DNA of 40,854 nucleotides, taken from an uncultured Oscillospiraceae bacterium (GTDB lineage: Bacteria; Bacillota; Clostridia; Oscillospirales; Ruminococcaceae). This document shows, in pieces, positions 17,418 to 23,498 of this stretch; within the stretch, counting starts at the first letter, position 1; every line of letters begins with the position of its first letter. The notes below the pieces were generated by a model. The model searched no databases, was not told where the DNA came from, and was given only the letters and a program-made list of their open reading frames with translations. The stretch is from the NCBI GenBank assembly GCA_910579545.1, contig CAJTVI010000011.1, positions 1-40,854 on the forward strand, given 5' to 3'. Both the position numbers and the translations under genes were made by a program.

Positions 17418-17462
17418 GGGGGCAGCTTCTTGCCCCCTGATCTTTTGAAAGGGGGGCTGCCC
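17418..17462 (+). promoter_or_regulatory. Toxin leader with mutually exclusive hairpins around the ribosome site
   Basis: GGGGGCA (17418-17424) pairs with TGCCCCC (17431-17437). The same GCCCCC (17432-17437) can instead pair with GGGGGC (17452-17457), which is the Shine-Dalgarno. A third option pairs GGGCAGC (17420-17426) with GCTGCCC (17456-17462). The first fold frees the ribosome site, the others hide it. The same sequences are kept in copy 1 (15775-15820). Confidence 0.6.
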
Positions 17463-17463
17463 A

Positions 17464-17547
17464 ATGAGTACATCCGAAGTTTTACAGCTTTGTTTGGTTA
17501 TCATCGGCATTTGCAGCCTGTTCATTCAGGTATACAAAAAGAAGTAA
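17464..17547 (+). CDS. Small hydrophobic toxin of a type I toxin-antitoxin pair, copy 2
   Basis: The 27-residue peptide MSTSEVLQLCLVIIGICSLF is followed by IQVYKKK: one hydrophobic helix with a lysine tail. It differs from copy 1 by Ile/Leu and Val/Ala only and uses ATG instead of GTG. The ribosome site is AAAGGGGGG, about 8 bases upstream and buried in alternative hairpins. It sits inside the island between int and the non-coding zone, so it could keep the island from being lost. The family (holin-like toxin, TxpA/Fst class) is inferred from size, pattern and the convergent antisense RNA. Confidence 0.78.
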   Translation: MSTSEVLQLCLVIIGICSLFIQVYKKK

Positions 17548-17625
17548 CCGCCCTGCTCCCAACAGCTGCGGTTACTTCTGCAACTAACATAGGGGGCTGA
17601 CCGTCTACCGGCAGCGCCCTCGTTT
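17534..17625 (-). ncRNA. Antitoxin RNA, copy 2
   Basis: The promoter at 17632-17660 would start this RNA near 17625. It ends after an 11-bp hairpin (arms 17541-17551 and 17568-17578) followed by TTTTTGT on the minus strand. About 92 nt, fully complementary to the 3' part of the toxin mRNA. Its 5' sequence (GGGCGCTGCCGG...) is nearly the same as the 5' end of the toxin mRNA, because the locus ends form an inverted repeat. Confidence 0.78.
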
Positions 17626-17631
17626 GATTAC

Positions 17632-17660
17632 AGTATACCCGCCTGGGGCCAAAAAGTCAA
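17632..17660 (-). promoter_or_regulatory. Promoter of antitoxin RNA, copy 2
   Basis: TTGACT (17655-17660) and TATACT (17632-17637) on the minus strand are exactly 17 bp apart. Confidence 0.85.
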
Positions 17661-17706
17661 CCTGTGACAGCATATCAGAGCATATAAGCGCATTTGAGAG
17701 CATCAC

Positions 17707-17743
17707 CCGCCGGGGGCCTTGTGGCCTTTGGCGGTTCTTTTTT
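17707..17743 (+). terminator. Likely terminator of toxin copy 2 mRNA
   Basis: CCGCC-GGG-GGCC (from 17707) pairs with GGCC-TTT-GGCGG (to 17734), with three G-T wobbles in the middle, followed by TTCTTTTTT. The toxin transcript would be about 360 nt and span the whole antitoxin gene, as in copy 1. Confidence 0.7.
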
Positions 17744-17855
17744 GCCTGGATGCCGCCGGGTGCCTGGATGTACAGCCGGAGGGGGCTGCTGCTGATCCGC
17801 TGAAATGGCAGTGCAGCCGCCGGGCCTGATCTGGAGCGAGGCGGCCGGCAGGGCG

Positions 17856-18127
17856 GTTGCGACAAAATGTCGCAACTGTGGCAAGGGGTTGAGGGCGTCG
17901 CAGATTGCGACATCCTCCCGGCAGGCTGCTGCCCGGCGGGGCCTGAGCTTGTCCAACTGATGGACGAGCTGCCCGGCGGGTCCTGAGCCTGTCCAAATTT
18001 TGGACAATGGAAATTGTACAAAAAGCAGCCTCTTTTTTGTGTACTTTCCATTGTCCAACGGTTGGACAACGGTGTCGGTTCAACCGACACCCCCGGCTGC
18101 GCCGCGGAGTTGTCGCACGGTGCGACA
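17856..18127. repeat. Cluster of seven dyads of TGTC...GACA type
   Basis: Perfect or near-perfect dyads are at 17856-17876 (GTTGCGACA/TGTCGCAAC, 3-base centre), 17897-17911 (GTCGCA/TGCGAC), 17946-17970 (AGCTTGTCCA/TGGACGAGCT), 17990-18006 (TGTCCAAA/TTTGGACA), 18051-18069 (TTGTCCAAC/GTTGGACAA), 18072-18090 (GTGTCGGTT/AACCGACAC) and 18111-18127 (TGTCGCAC/GTGCGACA). The last four have a single-base centre. All contain TGTC and GACA, while the inner bases differ yet stay symmetric. Confidence 0.8.
18000..18058. repeat. Long imperfect inverted repeat
   Basis: Arms of about 26 bases (18000-18025 and 18033-18058) share the perfect outer part TTGGACAATGGAAA and end in A-rich/T-rich ends around an 8-base loop. 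It joins the fourth and fifth dyads of the cluster. On the plus strand the loop is followed by TTTTTTG inside the right arm. Confidence 0.75.
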
Positions 18128-18189
18128 GCTGCGGCCGGAGACCAGGCAGGAACCGACTATGAGCGATTTGTCCATGCCCACAGGGGGGA

Positions 18190-18383
18190 GGTGGCGCAGA
18201 GGTGGCGCAAACGCTCGTACAAATAGGGATGCACTTTGCGCCACCTACGCCACCTTTTGGGGGGTTATCGCCACCAACGCCACCTAACGCCACCTCTGCC
18301 ACCTTGCGCCACCTACGCCACCTTTGCCACCCAACGCCACACAAAAACGGGTGGCGTTGGTGGCGCTGGGTGGCGTTAGTGGC
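18190..18383. repeat. Phased GCCACC/GGTGGC iteron array
   Basis: GGTGGC occurs at 18190 and 18201. GCCACC (inverse) occurs at 18240, 18249, 18270, 18279, 18289, 18298, 18308, 18317 and 18326, with a GCCACA variant at 18336. GGTGGC returns at 18350, 18359 and 18369, with AGTGGC at 18378. Steps are 9 or 10 bp almost throughout. The turn between the two orientations makes a stem of about 14 bp around the loop near 18341-18350. Linkers vary (TA, AA, TCT, TT), so the hexamer rather than a coding frame is conserved. Confidence 0.85.
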
Positions 18384-18410
18384 GTTAGGTTAAAAAGTGT
18401 ATATCGTTTT

Positions 18411-18436
18411 TGCATATACGCGCGCGCACGCGCGCG
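18411..18436. other. Alternating purine-pyrimidine tract
   Basis: Twenty-six bases alternate strictly, first TGCATATA and then CG-rich. Such tracts can adopt Z-DNA or act as unwinding-prone sites. It follows the iteron array and the short AT dyad. Confidence 0.7.
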
Positions 18437-18636
18437 AGGCTAAAACTTCCCCACGCCTGCCTTGATGAAGGGCATGAGCGCGCAGGGCAACTTTTTTGCA
18501 TGCTGCACTGTGGGCCTGCAGGTGTCTGGCTGCTGCCCGCCGGGGCTGGATCGGGGAGAGGGGCGGCAGGGCCGAGGGGGTAACGATTCGTTATGAACTT
18601 TGCACAGGGGGCGGTAAAACGCCGCCGCCCGGCGGG

Positions 18637-19053
18637 TCATTCCTCTGTCCCGCCCTGGGCTTTCTCGGCCCGCTTGCGCTTGCGCTCGGCCACCATGCGC
18701 ATAAATGCCTGGATGTCTGCTATGTCGTCCTCGTCGAACTCCTCTTTTACCTCGCCATAGGCCGCGAACAGAGCGCCGGCCAGCGGGTCGGGCTCCGCAG
18801 AGATGGGGGCGGTTTTTGCCTGCACTTGCTCGGGATAACTCCAACCAGTCAATTCATATTCGGTAGTTCGGAGGGCGTGGGCCAAATCCGGCAATTTTCC
18901 CACAGGGAAGTTTTTTATGTCGCCTGTTTCATATCGTTGCAGAGTGGATTTGCTTATCCCGGTTAGGTTGGCTAAATCTTGATAGCTTAAGCCCAGTTCC
19001 TCGCGGCGGGATTTAATTCTCAGCATAAGCTCTTGAAAATCTCGTTCTGACAC
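18637..19053 (-). CDS. XRE-family repressor (Stl/CI-like position)
   Basis: This 138-residue protein probably keeps the island silent. The N-terminal helix-turn-helix (residues about 8-62) reads MLRIKSRREELGLSYQDLANLTGISKSTLQRYETGDIKNFPVGKLPDLAHAL, a classic lambda-repressor fold. The C-terminus (EEFDEDDIADIQAFMRMVAERKRKRAEKAQG) is acidic then basic and shows no LexA-type protease motif, so release is unlikely to be by RecA cleavage. GTG at 19053 is chosen since AGGAGG (19062-19067) lies 8 bases upstream; an ATG 15 codons further up would fall before that site. It is divergent from the lytic-type operon. Confidence 0.9.
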   Translation of the reverse strand: MSERDFQELMLRIKSRREELGLSYQDLANLTGISKSTLQRYETGDIKNFPVGKLPDLAHALRTTEYELTGWSYPEQVQAKTAPISAEPDPLAGALFAAYGEVKEEFDEDDIADIQAFMRMVAERKRKRAEKAQGGTEE

Positions 19054-19077
19054 AATACCCACCTCCTGTTTAACGGT

Positions 19078-19165
19078 AGTATAACCCATTTGGCCCATAT
19101 TTGCAACAATTATTTTCGTATCGTTGCAAATATGGGTTGACAGGTCGCCCGGAAGGGTGTATCAT
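19078..19165. promoter_or_regulatory. Divergent promoters with a 14-bp symmetric operator
   Basis: Perfect arms CCCATATTTGCAAC (19094-19107) and GTTGCAAATATGGG (19123-19136) are 15 bp apart. The left arm contains the repressor's -35 (TTGCAA 19101-19106, N17, TATACT 19078-19083, minus strand). The right arm abuts the -35 of the rightward operon (TTGACA 19137-19142, N17, TATCAT 19160-19165). Binding at both arms would control both directions. Confidence 0.88.
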
Positions 19166-19204
19166 AAACGAGCGTCCCATAAATGCAACGAAGGAGGTGG
19201 ATAT

Positions 19205-19444
19205 GTGAACGCAAACTTGCTCCGGGCAAGAATTGTAGAGCGGGGAGAAAGCCAAAAAAGCACCGCAAGCGCAATCGGCATGTCGGAAAACTCGCTCTGT
19301 CGTAAACTCGCAGGAAAAAGGGAGTTTACACTTGGCGAGGTCTCAAGGCTTTGTGCTTTTTTGGAGATTGAAAATCCAGCGCCTATTTTTTTGCCCAGGC
19401 CGTCCCAAAAATGCAACGACAGAAAGGAGGCCCGGCATGAATGA
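19205..19444 (+). CDS. Small Cro-like helix-turn-helix protein
   Basis: This 79-residue DNA-binding protein is the first gene of the rightward operon. The helix-turn-helix is visible in LLRARIVERGESQKSTASAIGMSENSLCRKLAGKREFTLGEVSRLCAFLEI. By position it is the Cro or Str counterpart of the divergent repressor. GTG at 19205 has AGGAGG at 19192-19197; an upstream in-frame ATG at 19124 lies before the promoter and is rejected. The end overlaps the next gene by eight bases. Confidence 0.85.
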   Translation: MNANLLRARIVERGESQKSTASAIGMSENSLCRKLAGKREFTLGEVSRLCAFLEIENPAPIFLPRPSQKCNDRKEARHE

Positions 19445-20099
19445 CCTGGTACTTATCAAGCCGCTTGGTTCGAGGCTGGAGCCGTACACCACCGCCGACC
19501 TGGTGGCGGAGTACGCGCAGTTGCCGCACAAGTCGGTAAACGAGCTAATCCGGCGGCACAGGGAAGACCTCGAGCTGTTCGGCACGCTGCAATTTGAAAT
19601 GGAAGCGTGCCCCCACCGGACAGGTGCAAGCGTGCGGAAAATCTACCATCTGAACGAGCAGCAAGCAACCCTGTTCATCACCTATCTGCAGAACACCCCG
19701 CCGGTGCGGGCGTTCAAAAAACGGCTGGTCAAGAGCTTTTTCGCCATGCGGCAGGAGCTTGCCCGGCGGGACATCCAGCGGGCGGTCAAGGCCCCGGTGC
19801 GGCGCAAGCTGACCGACGCGATCCGGGACAGCGGCGAAAACGAGCGGATGCAGGGCCACGCCTTTGCCACCTACACCAACCTGATTTACAAGGCGGCCAT
19901 CGGCCGGACGGCCGCGCAGCTGCGCAGGGCGGCAGGTCTGGAAAAGGGCGCGGAGGTGCTGCCTCTGCTGGATGCTGAGCAGCTGGCCGAGGTGACCCGC
20001 CGGGAGGCGCAGGCCTGCACCCTGCTGGACTGCGGCATGACCTATGACGCGATCCGGGCTGTGATGCTGCCCACAGCAAGGAGGGAGGCAGACACTTGA
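19437..20099 (+). CDS. Rha-family phage regulatory protein
   Basis: This 220-residue protein has the phage pRha domain in its N-terminal half: TADLVAEYAQLPHKSVNELIRRHREDLELFGTLQFEME, then RKIYHLNEQQATLFITYLQNTPPVRAFKKRLVKSFFAMRQEL. Rha proteins are phage regulators that often occur in antirepressor positions. The C-terminal half (KLTDAIRDSGENERMQGHAFATYTNLIYKAAIG...) is alpha-helical and unassigned. ATG at 19437 follows AAAGGAGG. Its last codon overlaps the TTG start of the primase gene (TTGA), indicating coupling. Confidence 0.88.
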   Translation: MNDLVLIKPLGSRLEPYTTADLVAEYAQLPHKSVNELIRRHREDLELFGTLQFEMEACPHRTGASVRKIYHLNEQQATLFITYLQNTPPVRAFKKRLVKSFFAMRQELARRDIQRAVKAPVRRKLTDAIRDSGENERMQGHAFATYTNLIYKAAIGRTAAQLRRAAGLEKGAEVLPLLDAEQLAEVTRREAQACTLLDCGMTYDAIRAVMLPTARREADT

Positions 20100-22447
20100 C
20101 CGTTCAGGAATTCCTTTCCCGGCTGGAGGGCGTGCATGGCGGAAACGGCCAATGGTCGGCCTGCTGCCCGGCCCACGAGGACAGGCACCAAAGCCTGTCG
20201 GTGCGTGTTGGTCGGGATGGACGGATACTGCTTAAATGCCATGCCGGCTGCACCGCCGGGGAGGTGGCCGGGGCGCTGGGCCTGACCATGCGCGACCTGT
20301 TCCCCGTCGTTTCGACGGGACAGGCGTTCAGCCCGGCCCAGCGGGGGCCGGAAGCGGCCGGGAATCCCCCGGCGGCAACTTCCCCGGCGGGCGGCAAAAG
20401 GCCCGCAAGGGGCCAGCGCGGGGCCGTGGTGGCTACATACGCCTATACGGACGCCGCCGGGCAGCTGTTGGCCCAAAAGCTGCGGTATGAGAACAAGAGT
20501 TTTTGCTGGCGGCGGCCGGACGGCAAGGGCGGGTGGCTCTGGAACCGGGACGGCCTGCCCCCGCTGCTCTATATGCCCGCGGACAAGCCCGGCGGGGTCT
20601 TTGTGGTGGAGGGTGAAAAGGACGTGGACAACCTCGGCAAGCTGGGCTTTACGGCCGCCAGCGGGCCGGATGGTGCGGGGCCGGGCAAGTGGCGGCCGGA
20701 GTACTCGGAGCGGCTGCGGGGCCGTGACGTGGCAGTGATCCAGGACAACGACCAGCCGGGCAGGGAGTACGCCGCCGGGGTCTGTGCGGCGCTGTACGGC
20801 GTGGCCCGGCGGGTCAAGCTGCTTGACCTGTCCACGATCTGGCCGGAGATCCCCGAGCATGGGGACGCCTCCGATCTGATCGAGGCAAAGGGCGCGGCAG
20901 AGGCTGCAAGGCTGCTGGAGCAGCTTGCCGGCAGCGCCCCGGACTGGACGCCGGCCGAGGGCAGCGCCCAGACGCCGGCAGCCAACGACCCTCCAGTTAA
21001 GCCGCCCGACTTTTCGGACGCCGGCAATGCGGCCGTGTTCAGCCGTATCTACCGGGGCCGCCTGATTTTTGCGGATGCGCTGGGCTGGCTGTGGTGGACA
21101 GGCAAGAAGTGGGAGCGGGACGACCACAAGGCGATGGCCTATGCGTTGAGCCTGTCCCGCAAGATGCTGCGGGCAGCCCAGCAAGAGAACCGCGCCGCGC
21201 TGGCACAGCTTGCGGAGGCCCAGGCGCAGGCCGCCGAGGTGAGCGGGGATGAGGCCGCCGAGATGCTTACCAACGCAAAGGCGGCAGCAGCCGAGGCCAA
21301 AGCCTGGCTTGCCCATGCAAAGACCAGCCGCAACGCACTGCGCATCAAGAATATGCTGGAACTGTCTAAGCCTGCCCTGGTGGTCAAAGCGGACAGGCTG
21401 GACGCAAACCCCTTTGACCTGAACACCCCCGCCGGCATCGTGAACCTGACCACCGGCCAACTGCGCCCGCACGACCGCGAGGCGTATTGCAGCAGGATCA
21501 CCGCGGCACAGCCTGGCAACAAGGGCCTTGCCGAGTGGATGGCATTCCTGGATACGGTCACCTGTGGCGACCGGGATTTGCAGGACTTTTTGCAGATGGT
21601 TACCGGTATGGCCTTTATTGGGGAGGTTTACCAAGAGGGAATTGTCATTGCTTGCGGCGGCGGCAGCAATGGGAAATCGACCACCTTTAACCCCATCGCC
21701 GGGGCGCTGGGCGATTATTCCGGCTCAATCGACATTAAAACCCTGACCACCGACCGGACGAACCGGGGCGCGTCTCTGGCCACCCTGCGGGGCAAGCGCC
21801 TGGTGGTCACCGGCGAACTGGAGGAACACCAGCGGCTTTCTGTTGCGACCCTAAAGCAGATCGCCAGCACCGACCGGATGGTGATCGAGGAAAAATACAG
21901 GCCGCCCGAAACCGTGAAGCAAACCCACACGATCGTTCTGTTCACCAACCATCTGCCCCGCGTGGGCTCGACCGACCGCGGCACCTGGCGGCGGCTGATC
22001 GTGGTACCATTCAACGCCACGATCACCCCGGCGCAGAGCGTGCAAAACTACGGCGAGGTGCTGGAACGGGAATGCGGCGGCGCGATCCTGTCGTGGGGCA
22101 TTGAGGGCGCCGCCCGGTTTGTGCGCAACGGCATGAAGCTGGATATCCCCGAGGTGGTGGCCCAAACCACCGAGGAATACCGGCAGCGCGAGGACTGGCT
22201 GCATAACTTCATCCAGGAGCGATGCATACAAAACCCCAACGCCCGGGAGGGCGCGCGGGCGCTCTACTTGGAATACAAGCTGTGGGCGCAGGAGGGCGGC
22301 GAGTTTGTTCGCCGGGAAAGCGATTTTGCCGCAGCAATGGAAGCCGCCGGGTTTGAAAAGGTCACACCAAACAATAGGAAAATGTGGCGCGGCCTTGGGA
22401 TAGACCACTGGTCAAAGCTGGAAAGGCCACACAGTTCGGGAGCCTGA
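20096..22447 (+). CDS. P4-type primase-helicase (island replication protein)
   Basis: The 783-residue protein joins priming and unwinding, and would start replication of the excised island. The N-terminal zinc finger is CCPAHEDRHQSLSVRVGRDGRILLKCHAGC (about 19-54). A Toprim domain follows (FVVEGEKDVDNLG and AVIQDNDQPGREYA). A helical linker of about 110 residues leads to the D5/P4 superfamily 3 helicase with Walker A GGGSNGKST at about 520-528, Walker B-like RLVVTGELEE and the sensor IVLFTNHLPR. The start is TTG 20096 with GGAGGGAGG upstream. No large gap or frameshift is seen, so the gene looks functional. Confidence 0.95.
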   Translation: MTVQEFLSRLEGVHGGNGQWSACCPAHEDRHQSLSVRVGRDGRILLKCHAGCTAGEVAGALGLTMRDLFPVVSTGQAFSPAQRGPEAAGNPPAATSPAGGKRPARGQRGAVVATYAYTDAAGQLLAQKLRYENKSFCWRRPDGKGGWLWNRDGLPPLLYMPADKPGGVFVVEGEKDVDNLGKLGFTAASGPDGAGPGKWRPEYSERLRGRDVAVIQDNDQPGREYAAGVCAALYGVARRVKLLDLSTIWPEIPEHGDASDLIEAKGAAEAARLLEQLAGSAPDWTPAEGSAQTPAANDPPVKPPDFSDAGNAAVFSRIYRGRLIFADALGWLWWTGKKWERDDHKAMAYALSLSRKMLRAAQQENRAALAQLAEAQAQAAEVSGDEAAEMLTNAKAAAAEAKAWLAHAKTSRNALRIKNMLELSKPALVVKADRLDANPFDLNTPAGIVNLTTGQLRPHDREAYCSRITAAQPGNKGLAEWMAFLDTVTCGDRDLQDFLQMVTGMAFIGEVYQEGIVIACGGGSNGKSTTFNPIAGALGDYSGSIDIKTLTTDRTNRGASLATLRGKRLVVTGELEEHQRLSVATLKQIASTDRMVIEEKYRPPETVKQTHTIVLFTNHLPRVGSTDRGTWRRLIVVPFNATITPAQSVQNYGEVLERECGGAILSWGIEGAARFVRNGMKLDIPEVVAQTTEEYRQREDWLHNFIQERCIQNPNAREGARALYLEYKLWAQEGGEFVRRESDFAAAMEAAGFEKVTPNNRKMWRGLGIDHWSKLERPHSSGA

Positions 22448-22458
22448 AAAAGGCAAAT

Positions 22459-22553
22459 GTTACGCCCTGTTACGTCTGGCGTATTGTTTCGGTATATTTC
22501 AAAAAATACAATCCCTATGGGGGTTTTTGTATTCAGGCGTAACCAGGCGTAAC
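22459..22553. other. Candidate replication origin of the island
   Basis: GTTACGCC (22459-22466) and GTTACGTC (22469-22476) are 10 bp apart. The inverse GGCGTAAC occurs at 22536-22543 and 22546-22553, also 10 bp apart. The 59 bp between are AT-rich and hold an AATACAA/TTGTATT dyad. It starts 12 bp after the primase-helicase gene. SaPI origins likewise have iteron sets flanking an AT-rich stretch near the replication gene. Confidence 0.7.
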
Positions 22554-22603
22554 TCTGACGACACAACGTTATTTTTTGACCAAGTAAAAAGGAGATTTTG
22601 AAG

Positions 22604-22870
22604 ATGGAACAAGAACAACCCAAAATCTGCCCGCTGCTGTCCGCCTGGTTTCAGGAGAGCACCAACTGCAAGGAAAGCCGCTGCGCGTGGTGGTGCCCCA
22701 ATCTTGCCGGCGGGCAATGCGCCCTTGTGGAGCTGGCAGACAAGGCAGGGGATATTGCCATGTGGGCCGAGGAGATCAGCGGCACCCAGCAGGCCGCATT
22801 TGACCGGCAGTATCCCCGCATGGCCCGCCGGGGGCCGCAAGCCCACAGCGACGGAAAGGAGGCACCATAA
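22604..22870 (+). CDS. Small Cys-rich protein of unknown function
   Basis: An 88-residue protein with five cysteines in the first 39 residues: CPLLSAWFQESTNCKESRCAWWCPNLAGGQC. The spacing suggests a zinc site. The rest is helical and acidic, ending in a basic tail. ATG at 22604 is about nine bases from AAAGGAG (22588-22594); a TTG two codons earlier is too close to that site. The stop overlaps the next start (TAATG). I do not recognise the family. Confidence 0.75.
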   Translation: MEQEQPKICPLLSAWFQESTNCKESRCAWWCPNLAGGQCALVELADKAGDIAMWAEEISGTQQAAFDRQYPRMARRGPQAHSDGKEAP

Positions 22871-23076
22871 TGCCCAGAGAGCGCAAAGGATACCGCGACC
22901 AGCTGGAAAGCATCCTTGAGCGGTACCCCGACAGGGAATGCCTGACCCCGCAGGAGGTGGCCGACTACTGCGGCCGGGACGTGCGGACGGTGACCCGCCT
23001 TTTCCCCTTTGTGGGGCAGGGCAGGACCCGGTTTATCACCCGTACCGCGCTTGCCCGCGAGCTGGTGGCCGGCTGA
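22870..23076 (+). CDS. Small helix-turn-helix protein, possibly excisionase-like
   Basis: A 68-residue protein with a predicted MerR/excisionase-like winged helix: CLTPQEVADYCGRDVRTVTRLFPFVGQGRTRFITRTALARELV. The size and basic N-terminus (MPRERKGYRDQLE) suit a DNA-bending recombination directionality factor or a small regulator. ATG at 22870 overlaps the previous stop and follows GGAAAGGAGG. A true excisionase often lies next to int; here it is in the replication operon, so the role is uncertain. Confidence 0.75.
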   Translation: MPRERKGYRDQLESILERYPDRECLTPQEVADYCGRDVRTVTRLFPFVGQGRTRFITRTALARELVAG

Positions 23077-23094
23077 CGCCCAGGCAAAGGAAAA

Positions 23095-23126
23095 GCCGCC
23101 GGGGATGCAGCAACATTCCCGGCGGC
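23095..23126. terminator. Strong hairpin between small island genes
   Basis: Arms GCCGCCGGG-G-ATG (23095-23107) and CAT-T-CCCGGCGGC (23114-23126) pair over 12 bp. On the minus strand it is followed by TTTTCCTTT, on the plus strand by no T run. A second hairpin (AGGTG-N-AACAG / CTGTT-N-CACCT) follows within 60 bp. It may punctuate the operon or stabilise RNA. Confidence 0.45.
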
Positions 23127-23201
23127 GCAAGGTGGAACAGAGGTTTGACAAGGCCCTGTTTCACCTCCAAGTATAAATGAAAATTGGAGGTTTGGCAAGA
23201 G

Positions 23202-23498
23202 ATGAGCAAAGACTTTTTGACCCGCCTGTGGTGGGTATGTTCTGCGGAAGATGGACTCTGCAAAGAGGGCTTGAACCTGTGCGAACTGTACGAACGCACC
23301 GAGGAAGGCAAGCAGGCGCAGCAGGCATTTGCTGACGTCCTGGATACATTCGGCCTGACCCTGGCGCAGCGAACCGAGGTTGACAACGCCGACAACCGCC
23401 AGTTGGACGCCGCCGAACTGCAGGGCTTTCTCAACGGCTGGCGGCTGTGCGCCATGCTGCAGGGTGAGCTTGCAGGGAAAGGGGGCGGGAAGGCATGA
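23202..23498 (+). CDS. Small unknown island protein
   Basis: A 98-residue, mostly helical protein (MSKDFLTRLWWVCSAEDGLCKEGLNLCELYERTEEGK...FLNGWRLCAMLQGELAGKG). The C-terminal FLNGWRLCAMLQGEL resembles the ending of DUF6809-type small mobile-element proteins, but I cannot confirm this. ATG at 23202 follows GGAGG (23186-23190). The stop overlaps the ATGATG of the ImmA/IrrE gene, so the two are coupled. Confidence 0.75.
   Translation: MSKDFLTRLWWVCSAEDGLCKEGLNLCELYERTEEGKQAQQAFADVLDTFGLTLAQRTEVDNADNRQLDAAELQGFLNGWRLCAMLQGELAGKGGGKA

Larger units (their letters stand above)
17744..18636. other. Gene-poor, palindrome-rich zone of the island
   Basis: About 890 bp between the toxin locus and the repressor carry no convincing gene. 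The open frames here are Arg/Pro/Cys-rich, lack ribosome sites and read through the repeats. The zone holds the dyad cluster (17856-18127), a long imperfect hairpin (18000-18058), the GCCACC/GGTGGC array (18190-18383), an AT dyad GTATAT/ATATAC (18399-18419) and a 26-bp purine-pyrimidine alternating tract (18411-18436). From 18440 to 18636 I see nothing recognisable. Confidence 0.7.

Noticed and set aside
16184..17473. Longer integrase reading frame starting at 17473
   Set aside because: The extension crosses the small-RNA promoter and terminator and the toxin leader; ATG 17206 has a good ribosome site and the normal N-terminus.
18240..18341. GCCACC array as a CRISPR
   Set aside because: Units are 6 bp at 9-10 bp steps with 3-4-bp linkers, there are orientation switches and no cas genes.
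17675..18344. Overlapping minus-strand open frames of 127-213 residues in the island's non-coding zone
   Set aside because: They are Arg/Pro/Cys-rich, have no ribosome site, and run through dyads and the GCCACC array. The similar starts on both strands (MDNGxxTK) come from the long inverted repeat, not from homologous proteins.
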